DNA from: Sphingobacterium haloxyli
GTDB taxonomy: Bacteria > Bacteroidota > Bacteroidia > Sphingobacteriales > Sphingobacteriaceae
Direction of reading: 5' to 3'
DNA length: 64,000 bases
NCBI RefSeq assembly: GCF_002980525.1
Contig: NZ_PVBQ01000004.1
Coordinates: forward strand, 186,001-250,000
Every line of letters starts with the position of its first letter. Position 1 is the first letter of the stretch. The notes under the pieces were generated by a model, which saw only the letters and a program-made list of their open reading frames with translations, was not told the origin of the DNA and searched no databases. Shown piece after piece: positions 56,537-64,000 of this stretch. The position numbers and the translations under genes are program-made.

Positions 56537-58906
56537 ATGCGTATAAACCTTATCATTTATTTTCTATTTCTGTTTTCATCAGCTTCCGGTGGTTATCGAT
56601 TGACGAAAGACGACGTCTTATCGAAATTGAATCGAGCGAACAGCTATTGGCAAGAACATCATGAACCTACTGCGTGGGCCTTTTGGGATGTAGCGGCTTA
56701 CCACACTGGAAATATGGAGCTTTATAAGCTTACCCGAAACAAAGCGTATTGCGCTTATTCCGAAGCATGGGCGGAACATAATGAATGGAAAGGTGCTAAA
56801 TCGGATGATAAAGCAAATTGGAAATATTCGTATGGAGAGAAGGATGACTATGTACTTTTTGGGGATTGGCAGATTTGTTTTCAGACGTATATAGACCTCT
56901 ATAACTTAGACCCGGAGCCTCACAAGATTGCCAGAGCTAGAGAAGTGATGGAATATCAAATGCGTACCGATAAAACCGATTATTGGTGGTGGGCTGACGG
57001 TTTGTATATGGTGATGCCCGTGATGACCAAGATGTACAAGGTGACCGGCAATGACCTGTATTTAGAGAAGATGTATACATACTTGCGCTATGCGGATAGC
57101 ATTATGTACGATGAGGAGGAGGCATTATATTATCGAGATGCAAAATATGTTTATCCACGCCATAAGTCGGCAAATGGAAAGAAAGATTTTTGGGCTCGTG
57201 GGGACGGATGGGTATTTGCCGCTTTCGCAAAAATCTTGCAGGATCTACCGAAAGATAATCGGCACTATGATTATTATGTACAACGTTATCAAGATATGGC
57301 AGAAGCGATTGCCAAAAGTCAACAAAAAGAAGGGTATTGGACGCGTAGCATGTTAGACGCTCAACATGCTCCCGGACCGGAAGCTAGTGGTACGGCCTTT
57401 TTTACGTACGGATTTTTATGGGGAATAAACAATGGTTTCTTACCTGAAGAAAAATATAGTAGGACAGCAGAGTTGGGATGGAAATTTTTAAGCGAAACGG
57501 CCTTGCAGGAAGATGGTCGGGTGGGTTATGTGCAGCCGATTGGAGAAAAAGCTATTCCAGGACAAATCGTCGATGCAAATTCAACCGCCAATTTCGGTGT
57601 TGGCGCATTTTTATTAGCCGGAGTTGAGATGTATCGCTATTTAGAAGCGAAACCCCATGATGCCCGTATAATGAACGTCGGCTCTGGTTGGGCTAGAAAT
57701 ACGGTGAATACGGCAGTGTTTAGGAAAAACTCCCTCGTGAGTAGTGACTCGGTTCAGTTTATAGCGTATTACGACGGCGATGGCTTTGTAACCTTGGCAA
57801 AGCGACAGCTCAATAGTACGCAGTGGGCTGTGCAGCGTACACAGTATAGGGGCAACGCGGCTGATGCGCATAATATTATCAGCATGATGGTAGATGGAGA
57901 TGGGTATTTACATGTAGCTTGGGATCATCATAATAGCCGTTTACGTTATGCGAGAAGTACGATACCTAACGGATTGGAGCTTGGGAAGGAGCAGGCCATG
58001 GTTGGAAGAGAAGAAAACCGGGTGACTTATCCGGAATTTTTTGCGTTGCCGAATGGTGATCTTCTGTTCTTCTATCGGGACGGTGGTTCGGGCGCCGGAA
58101 ACTTAATAATCAATAAATACGAGATACACAAAGGTAGTTGGCAAAGGCTTCATACGGATTTGATAGATGGAGAAGGAAAACGAAATGCATATTGGCAAGC
58201 CTATGTGGATGATAAAGGGACAATTCATGTTTCCTGGGTATGGCGGGAGTCTCCTGATGTAGCAAGTAATCACGATATGGCGTATGCGTGTTCCAAAGAT
58301 GGTGGGGTGACCTGGCTAAAAACCGATGGCACAATCTATCGTTTGCCTATTAGGGCTGACAATGCGGAATATGCGGCACGAATTCCGGAACAAAGCGAGT
58401 TGATCAACCAAACTGCGATGGCGACAGATGAAGACGGGAACCCTTTTATTGCCACTTACTGGCGCGCTGCAGACTCAAAAATTCCACAATACAAGGTCAT
58501 TCACTATAGGGATGGTGGATGGACGGTAAAATCATTGGACTTTAGGAAATCTCCGTTCTCTTTGAGTGGACATGGGACGAAAGAGATACCCATTTCGAGA
58601 CCACAGTTATTGGTAAAAGGTAGGGGGAAGGGTATGTCGCTCTTGTTGCTATTCCGAGATAGCGAGAGAGGAAATAAGGCTTCTGTATTGCAGCTGGACG
58701 ATATTCGTGGAAATGATTTTGAGATATTGGACCTATGGCACACATCGTTGGGCGCCTGGGAACCAACGTTTGATACGGAACTGTGGCGGAATAAAAGGCG
58801 CTTAGCACTCTACGTTCAGCAGACAGATCAAAAAGATGGAGAAGGCTTGTTGGACGCTCTTCCTACGGAAGTGAAAGTAATTGAATGGCAACCGGACTTT
58901 ATGTAA
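56537..58906 (+). CDS. GH105-type unsaturated uronyl hydrolase fused to BNR_4 propeller
   Basis: Signal peptide (about 1-18), then an (alpha/alpha)6 barrel of the GH88/GH105 type (about 25-375) with candidate catalytic Asp110 ([11 protein letters not shown]) and Asp154 ([13 protein letters not shown]), plus [18 protein letters not shown]105 removes unsaturated galacturonic acid made by pectate or rhamnogalacturonan lyases. The second half (about 380-789) is a BNR_4 propeller ([36 protein letters not shown]). Together 789 aa, an unusual fusion. First gene of the GH105-GH97 pair. Confidence 0.88.
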   Translation: MRINLIIYFLFLFSSASGGYRLTKDDVLSKLNRANSYWQEHHEPTAWAFWDVAAYHTGNMELYKLTRNKAYCAYSEAWAEHNEWKGAKSDDKANWKYSYGEKDDYVLFGDWQICFQTYIDLYNLDPEPHKIARAREVMEYQMRTDKTDYWWWADGLYMVMPVMTKMYKVTGNDLYLEKMYTYLRYADSIMYDEEEALYYRDAKYVYPRHKSANGKKDFWARGDGWVFAAFAKILQDLPKDNRHYDYYVQRYQDMAEAIAKSQQKEGYWTRSMLDAQHAPGPEASGTAFFTYGFLWGINNGFLPEEKYSRTAELGWKFLSETALQEDGRVGYVQPIGEKAIPGQIVDANSTANFGVGAFLLAGVEMYRYLEAKPHDARIMNVGSGWARNTVNTAVFRKNSLVSSDSVQFIAYYDGDGFVTLAKRQLNSTQWAVQRTQYRGNAADAHNIISMMVDGDGYLHVAWDHHNSRLRYARSTIPNGLELGKEQAMVGREENRVTYPEFFALPNGDLLFFYRDGGSGAGNLIINKYEIHKGSWQRLHTDLIDGEGKRNAYWQAYVDDKGTIHVSWVWRESPDVASNHDMAYACSKDGGVTWLKTDGTIYRLPIRADNAEYAARIPEQSELINQTAMATDEDGNPFIATYWRAADSKIPQYKVIHYRDGGWTVKSLDFRKSPFSLSGHGTKEIPISRPQLLVKGRGKGMSLLLLFRDSERGNKASVLQLDDIRGNDFEILDLWHTSLGAWEPTFDTELWRNKRRLALYVQQTDQKDGEGLLDALPTEVKVIEWQPDFM

Positions 58907-58959
58907 ATAAAGGAAATGCCGTTTAATCGTGATTTTAAAAAAAATTAATAAAGCCTGAT

Positions 58960-60906
58960 ATGAAGAAAAAATTTATGACCGGTGTGCTGTTTTTTCTCTT
59001 TTTATGTGGTGTGAAAGGACAGCAAATGAACATGGTTAGCCCGGATAACCGGTTATCGGTGCTAATGGGTTTAGATGAAGGGCAGCTATATTACACGGTA
59101 GTTTTTGATGGACAAGAAATGCTCGAAAAATCACCCTTAGGTTTACAAACGCATTTAGGGGATCTTTCTCGTGAACTTAAGCTGGTCGATCAGGAAACAG
59201 GACGGATAGATGAACGTTATGAGGAACGTAAGATAAAGAGAAGATGGGTACATTATCAGGCGAATGCGTATCGATTTGTGTTTACGAATAAAGACAGCGT
59301 TTTATTGGAAATCTATTTTAGAGTGAGCAATAACAACGTAGCGTTCCGTTATGGTTTACCCCAAACGGGTGAGCCCGCCAATGCTATTATTGAGAAGGAG
59401 TTGAGCGGGTTTGACTTTCCGCAATTCACAACAACATTTTTAACGCCACAAGCTACGCCGATGATCGGGTGGAAGAAAACGAAGCCAAGCTACGAAGAGG
59501 AATATGTCCCGGATGAACCTATTGGCACGCCTTCCAAATATGGCTTGGGTTATACATTTCCTGCGTTATTTCGTATAGGAGATAGGGGCTGGGCGCTCGT
59601 ATCGGAGACCGGCGTGGGTAGCCTCTACTGTGGATCGAAATTGAGTGAGGGTACAGCAAATGGACTTTATCAGATTTCTTTTCCAGAGGAAGGAGAAAAC
59701 AATGGACGGGGAAGTGCGGAGCCGAGTTTGGCGTTGCCCGGATATACACCGTGGAGAACGATCACCGTTGGAAAGGATTTAAAACCGATAGTTGAAACGA
59801 CCATCGCTTTTGATTTGGTAAAACCACTATACCAGCCTTCGCAGGATTATCAGTTCGGACGTTCGACATGGAGCTGGCTCGAGTGGCAAGATGGTAGTAT
59901 CAATTTTGAGGATCAGAAGACGTTTATCGATCTCTCTGCAGACATGGGGTATGAATTTGCTTTGGTAGATAACTGGTGGGATACGAAGATAGGGCGCCAT
60001 AAGATCGAGGAACTGGTGGCGTATGGCAAAACGAAAGGCGTAGGAATTTGCTTGTGGTATAACTCGAATGGTTTTTGGAATGATGCGCCACAAGGTCCTA
60101 AAAACCGTATGAATACCTCGGTGGCTCGGAAGAAGGAAATGGCCTGGATGCAACGTATAGGCGTTAAGGGAATCAAAGTAGATTTCTTCGGTGGAGATAA
60201 ACAGGAAACGATGCGGCTTTATGAGGATATTCTTTCGGATGCTAACGATCATGGTTTAGTGGTAATTTTTCATGGTTGTACATTACCCAGAGGGTGGGAA
60301 AGGATGTATCCGAATTTTGTGGGAAGTGAAGCGGTACTCGCATCGGAAAACTTGATTTTTACGCAACACGCCAATGATACCGAGGCTTACAACGCCACCT
60401 TGCACCCGTTCATACGCAATACGGTGGGATCAATGGATTTTGGACCTGTATTATTGAACAAACGTCATAATAGAGAGAATAATGGTGGAACAATCCGTAA
60501 GACCAGCGAGATTTTTCAACTGGCTACGGCTGTTTTGTTTCAGACGCCGGTGCAAAACTTTGGCATTACACCAAATAATCTGGAAGAATATCCCGAATTT
60601 GTTGTTGATTTCATGAAGAATGTGCCCACGATTTGGGACGAGACCGTGTTTATCGATGGCTACCCGGGTAAATACGTTATCTTGGCGCGTCGAAATGGGG
60701 ATACCTGGTATATTGTTGGAGTCAATGCAGAGAAAGAAACGAAAGATATGCTCGTCACCCTGCCCATGCTCGCTGAAGGGGAGGCGACTCGATATTCGGA
60801 TGATACGCAAGGAAACCCGCAGCGAGACAATTTGACGGTGGTGAAAGGCGAGAAGATCAAATTAACTCTGCGACCGAACGGAGCCGCGATCGTTGTTGGA
60901 AAATAG
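58960..60906 (+). CDS. GH97 retaining glycosidase (alpha-galactosidase or beta-L-arabinopyranosidase)
   Basis: Signal peptide ends near GVKGQQ. Domains: N-terminal beta super-sandwich (about 25-290), TIM barrel (about 295-560; GRSTWSWLEW, ALVDNWWD), C-terminal beta domain. The barrel has Asp408 in GIKVDFFGGDKQ, the nucleophile of the retaining GH97 branch; inverting GH97 alpha-glucosidases (SusB type) use Glu elsewhere. Retaining members act on alpha-D-galactosides or beta-L-arabinopyranosides, and the latter fits this arabinose locus. 648 aa. 53 bp after the GH105 fusion. Confidence 0.9.
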   Translation: MKKKFMTGVLFFLFLCGVKGQQMNMVSPDNRLSVLMGLDEGQLYYTVVFDGQEMLEKSPLGLQTHLGDLSRELKLVDQETGRIDERYEERKIKRRWVHYQANAYRFVFTNKDSVLLEIYFRVSNNNVAFRYGLPQTGEPANAIIEKELSGFDFPQFTTTFLTPQATPMIGWKKTKPSYEEEYVPDEPIGTPSKYGLGYTFPALFRIGDRGWALVSETGVGSLYCGSKLSEGTANGLYQISFPEEGENNGRGSAEPSLALPGYTPWRTITVGKDLKPIVETTIAFDLVKPLYQPSQDYQFGRSTWSWLEWQDGSINFEDQKTFIDLSADMGYEFALVDNWWDTKIGRHKIEELVAYGKTKGVGICLWYNSNGFWNDAPQGPKNRMNTSVARKKEMAWMQRIGVKGIKVDFFGGDKQETMRLYEDILSDANDHGLVVIFHGCTLPRGWERMYPNFVGSEAVLASENLIFTQHANDTEAYNATLHPFIRNTVGSMDFGPVLLNKRHNRENNGGTIRKTSEIFQLATAVLFQTPVQNFGITPNNLEEYPEFVVDFMKNVPTIWDETVFIDGYPGKYVILARRNGDTWYIVGVNAEKETKDMLVTLPMLAEGEATRYSDDTQGNPQRDNLTVVKGEKIKLTLRPNGAAIVVGK

Positions 60907-61024
60907 ATTTCATTATAAGGATTGCGTGTTTATCATCTAACGGCTATTGTCATTTGCTACCTCGCTATTGATATATCAACCGGTCGGCGATTTCTTGCTA
61001 TTCGAAGAATCGGCTACAAAAGCG

Positions 61025-61032
61025 TATATTTG
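61025..61032 (+). promoter_or_regulatory. Candidate -7 box of gpsA-hemF
   Basis: TATATTTG fits TAnnTTTG, 26 bases before the gpsA start. No -33 box seen at the right distance. Confidence 0.4.
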
Positions 61033-61058
61033 TAACCTTTACAAGGAAGAAGCTGTAT

Positions 61059-62069
61059 ATGGATGAATCTGTGCAAAAGATAGGCATCGTCGGGAGTGGA
61101 AGTTGGGCGACAGCCATGATCAAGATGTTTGGAGATAATGCTAGAGAGAAAGATATTCTATGGTGGGTTAGAAAGGAAGAAGATTTAGCGTATATAAAAT
61201 CTTATGGACATAACCCCAATTATTTAAGTGCTGTACAGGTTTCCGTAAAGCCAGATAATTTATTTCTGGATGCGAAATCGGTTATTCAACAATCGGATAT
61301 TGTTGTATTAAACACACCATCTGCATATTTAAAACAGGCATTAAACGATGTGAAATCCGAGGATTTTTCCAATAAGATTGTCGTATCTGCCATCAAAGGG
61401 ATCATTCCGCATGACAACCTCATTGTGGGAGCGTATCTGACCGAGGCATATCAGGTTCCGCTAAAAAATATTGTGGTCATCGGAGGCCCCTGCCATGCGG
61501 AGGAAGTGTCTTCGGAAAAGTTATCTTATTTAACCTTAGCAGGGAAAGACGAGGAAACCGTTGAACGTGTTGCTACATTTATACGTGGTCGATATATCAA
61601 TACTGTTCTTTCCAACGATATTTTTGGTGTAGAATACGGTGCCGTGCTTAAGAATATATATGCATTGGCTGCAGGGATATGTCACGGATTGGGACTAGGC
61701 GATAATTTCATTGCCGTGCTGATTTCTAATGCTATCCAGGAAATGGAAACTTGTTTATCTGCGATCGATCCAGAGACTGAGCGGGATATCAATGCATCAG
61801 CGTATCTGGGCGATCTTTTGGTAACGGCTTATTCACAGTTTAGCAGAAACCGCACTTTTGGTCACATGATAGGGAAGGGCTACACTGTGCAATCAGCGCA
61901 GTTGGAGATGAATATGGTGGCAGAGGGTTATTATGCTTCGGCGTGTATTCAAAACATTATTCAGCGATATCAATTGGATATGCCTATCTGCCATATGGTA
62001 TATGAAATTCTATATCACCGTCAGCCCGCAAACGCTGAAGTCAAAAAATTAGTAGCAAAATTAACGTAA
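61059..62069 (+). CDS. gpsA: Glycerol-3-phosphate dehydrogenase [NAD(P)+]
   Basis: Makes sn-glycerol 3-phosphate for phospholipid synthesis. Rossmann motif IGIVGSGSWATAMIKMF, the conserved GGPCHAEEV and GAVLKNIYALAAGICHGL (catalytic Lys), and GDLLVTAYSQFSRNRTFGHM near the substrate site. 336 aa. The stop overlaps the hemF start by one base (TAATG), so the two are translationally coupled. Confidence 0.96.
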   Translation: MDESVQKIGIVGSGSWATAMIKMFGDNAREKDILWWVRKEEDLAYIKSYGHNPNYLSAVQVSVKPDNLFLDAKSVIQQSDIVVLNTPSAYLKQALNDVKSEDFSNKIVVSAIKGIIPHDNLIVGAYLTEAYQVPLKNIVVIGGPCHAEEVSSEKLSYLTLAGKDEETVERVATFIRGRYINTVLSNDIFGVEYGAVLKNIYALAAGICHGLGLGDNFIAVLISNAIQEMETCLSAIDPETERDINASAYLGDLLVTAYSQFSRNRTFGHMIGKGYTVQSAQLEMNMVAEGYYASACIQNIIQRYQLDMPICHMVYEILYHRQPANAEVKKLVAKLT

Positions 62070-62971
62070 TGAGTTTAACAAAAGAGCAAATTGCAGAAAC
62101 ATACAAAACAATTCAAGATGAAATCACATCGGGACTGGAGGCTTTAGACGGAGAATCTGCTTTTGCCGAGGAAGTATGGCAGCGTGAAGGAGGTGGTGGC
62201 GGTCGTACCCGCATTATACAAAATGGCAATATATTAGAGAAAGGCGGTGTTAATTTTTCTGCTGTTCACGGTATATTGCCTGAGCCTATCAGAAAATCTT
62301 TCAAGGTTGAAGAAGATGAGTTTTTCGCAACCGGTGTTTCTATTGTTATTCATCCTAATAATCCGTGGGTGCCTATTATTCACATGAATATCCGCTATTT
62401 TGAATTGGGTGAGAATATTCGCTGGTTTGGGGGCGGAATTGACCTGACACCACACTATGTGATAGAAGAAGACGCACGTTTTTTTCATCATATGATGAAG
62501 AATGTCTGCGACAGGCATCATCAATCTTTCTACCCGGAATTTAAGACATGGGCAGACAATTACTTCTATATCAAGCACCGACAGGAAACACGTGGCGTGG
62601 GCGGCGTGTTTTATGACAAGCTGACGCCCGAAAAAACCGGTTTGACAGATGAGCAGCTTTTTAACTTCTCCTGCGATCTGGGACGGACGTTCGTGCCCAC
62701 CTATACCGAATTGGTAAACCGGAATAGACATCAGAAATTTTCTCCGCAGGAGAAGGAGTGGCAACTGTTGCGTCGAGGCCGCTATGTGGAGTTTAACTTG
62801 GTTTATGACGCAGGAACCCGCTTCGGACTCGAAACGAACGGTCGGATTGAATCCATATTAATGAGTTTACCAGCGCAGGCCAACTGGGCGTACGATTTTA
62901 AACCCGAAGTTGGCTCTCAAGAGGAAAAAACATTGTCTTTGTTAAAAAAGGGGACAGACTGGGTAGTCTAA
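62069..62971 (+). CDS. hemF: Coproporphyrinogen III oxidase, oxygen dependent
   Basis: Converts coproporphyrinogen III to protoporphyrinogen IX in heme synthesis. Conserved segments: REGGGGGRTRIIQNG, HMNIRYFELG, RWFGGGIDLTPHYV, RGVGGVFYD, and RRGRYVEFNLVYDAGTRFGL. 300 aa, typical. Starts in the gpsA stop codon. Confidence 0.97.
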   Translation: MSLTKEQIAETYKTIQDEITSGLEALDGESAFAEEVWQREGGGGGRTRIIQNGNILEKGGVNFSAVHGILPEPIRKSFKVEEDEFFATGVSIVIHPNNPWVPIIHMNIRYFELGENIRWFGGGIDLTPHYVIEEDARFFHHMMKNVCDRHHQSFYPEFKTWADNYFYIKHRQETRGVGGVFYDKLTPEKTGLTDEQLFNFSCDLGRTFVPTYTELVNRNRHQKFSPQEKEWQLLRRGRYVEFNLVYDAGTRFGLETNGRIESILMSLPAQANWAYDFKPEVGSQEEKTLSLLKKGTDWVV

Positions 62972-62987
62972 CCCATAATATTTTTTT

Positions 62988-64000
62988 ATGATTAATTATC
63001 AGCGTTTTACACTCGATAATGGCTTGCGTGTATTGGTGCATGAAGACCATACCACAGCGATGGCATGTGTAAATATATTATATGATGTTGGAGCACGAGA
63101 CGAATTTCCGGACAAAACCGGATTTGCTCATTTGTTTGAACATCTGATGTTCGGCGGTTCAGTCAACATTCCTAACTATGATACACCTCTGCAGGAAGTG
63201 GGAGGGGAAAATAACGCCTTCACGAGTAACGACATTACCAATTATTACATTACGCTTCCGTCTGCTAATTTGGAAACTGCATTTTGGTTGGAAAGTGATC
63301 GTATGTTGAGTTTGGCTTTTAGCGAACAGAGTTTGGAAGTGCAACGAAATGTCGTATGCGAGGAATTTAAACAGCGTTACCTCAACCAACCTTACGGCGA
63401 TGTGTGGTTACGCCTGCGTCCACTTGCCTACAAGGAACATCCGTATCGCTGGGCGACGATTGGTAAGGAACTTCGCCATATCGAAGAAGCAACGATGGAG
63501 GATGTAAAGGCGTTTTTCTTTAAGCATTATGCGCCGAATAATGCGGTTATGGTAGTCGCGGGCGATGTAACATTTGATCAGGTAAAACTGTTGGCAGAAA
63601 AATGGTTTGCTAATATCCCTGCACGCCCAAAACAGGAAAGAAAATTGCCTCGGGAACCGAAGCAATTAGCTCCGAGACGAGAGGAGGTGTATGCCGATGT
63701 CCCGGTGAATAGTATTTACATTGCTTTTCATGGACCAGGACGTATAGATCCCGACTATCCGGTAATGGATTTATTATCCGATATACTATCGCGTGGAAGC
63801 TCGTCCCGTATATATAGAGCATTGGTAAAAGATAAACCCTTATTTAGTGAGGTTAACGCCTATGTGTGCGGTTCTATCGATCCTAATCTGATTGTTATCG
63901 AGGGGAAACCGTTGCCTCATGTGGATATGGCAGAAGCGGAGAAATTGTTATGGAATCAGCTCTACATTTTAAAATCCGAAATGATGAAAGAGACAGAGCT
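62988..64000 (+). CDS. M16 family zinc protease, 3' end cut by window
   Basis: Starts at ATG 62988, 16 bases after hemF, and stays open to the window end (337 codons). N-terminus INYQRFTLDNGLRVLVHEDH, with the zinc motif HLFEH (His48, Glu51, His52) in GFAHLFEHLMFGG and the further Glu in VVCEEFKQRYLNQPY. No signal peptide, so a cytosolic or processing-peptidase-like M16B member of about 410 aa is expected. It differs from the secreted two-lobed M16 at 13444. Substrate unknown. Confidence 0.92.
   Translation, partial: MINYQRFTLDNGLRVLVHEDHTTAMACVNILYDVGARDEFPDKTGFAHLFEHLMFGGSVNIPNYDTPLQEVGGENNAFTSNDITNYYITLPSANLETAFWLESDRMLSLAFSEQSLEVQRNVVCEEFKQRYLNQPYGDVWLRLRPLAYKEHPYRWATIGKELRHIEEATMEDVKAFFFKHYAPNNAVMVVAGDVTFDQVKLLAEKWFANIPARPKQERKLPREPKQLAPRREEVYADVPVNSIYIAFHGPGRIDPDYPVMDLLSDILSRGSSSRIYRALVKDKPLFSEVNAYVCGSIDPNLIVIEGKPLPHVDMAEAEKLLWNQLYILKSEMMKETE

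Noticed and set aside
62234..62764. 176-residue minus-strand frame
   Set aside because: Lies entirely inside hemF in antisense and resembles no family; a shadow.

Overview
The window looks like a chromosomal segment of a Bacteroidota bacterium, most likely of the Sphingobacteriaceae (Sphingobacterium/Olivibacter/Parapedobacter type). The evidence is a SusC/SusD pair, a hybrid two-component regulator (HTCS), a short primary sigma factor without region 1.1, promoters of the TAnnTTTG type, and weak or absent Shine-Dalgarno sequences. The genus is an inference. No phage, insertion sequence, CRISPR array or rRNA was seen; there is one tRNA.

Left part (1-30.9 kb), mostly housekeeping: the cell-elongation operon mreB-mreC-mreD-mrdA on the minus strand (mrdA cut by the window edge); an M1 peptidase and the NAD(P)HX repair enzyme; an OmpA-domain lipoprotein with an in-frame TGA; a XerD-type recombinase; a three-gene His-rich outer-membrane metal-uptake locus; tRNA-Arg(CCG); an M16 protease; the primary sigma factor; a small XRE regulator; fmt; a LolC/E-type permease; and a Kef-type antiporter. 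Next come a D-xylose operon (xylulokinase, xylose isomerase, sodium symporter) opposite its LacI-type regulator, a murein-peptide pair (NlpC/P60 peptidase and dipeptide epimerase), and msrA.

Middle part (31.3-60.9 kb), a large polysaccharide utilisation locus. Its order is: SusC, SusD, GH51, GH51 (plus strand); a 21-bp tandem repeat block; a minus-strand operon GH43/GH51 fusion - BNR_4/LamG - GH2; the HTCS regulator; GH127/GH146 beta-L-arabinofuranosidase and a double GH43 (minus); then, divergently, a GH105-BNR_4 fusion and a GH97. Arabinose-releasing enzymes dominate (three GH51, one GH127/146, GH43s), with beta-galactosidase, a probable beta-L-arabinopyranosidase or alpha-galactosidase, and an unsaturated uronyl hydrolase. 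The likely target is an arabinose-rich pectic polymer: arabinan or arabinogalactan on rhamnogalacturonan I, or arabinogalactan protein. SusCD would import oligosaccharides, periplasmic enzymes would trim them, and the HTCS would sense a product. An AT-rich motif is shared by three intergenic regions of the locus and is a candidate HTCS binding site.

Right edge (61-64 kb), housekeeping again: gpsA-hemF and the start of a second M16 protease. The best leads for something undescribed are the heptad-periodic repeat block, the shared AT-rich motif, the His-rich metal locus with a palindrome in its promoter, and the two enzyme fusions.
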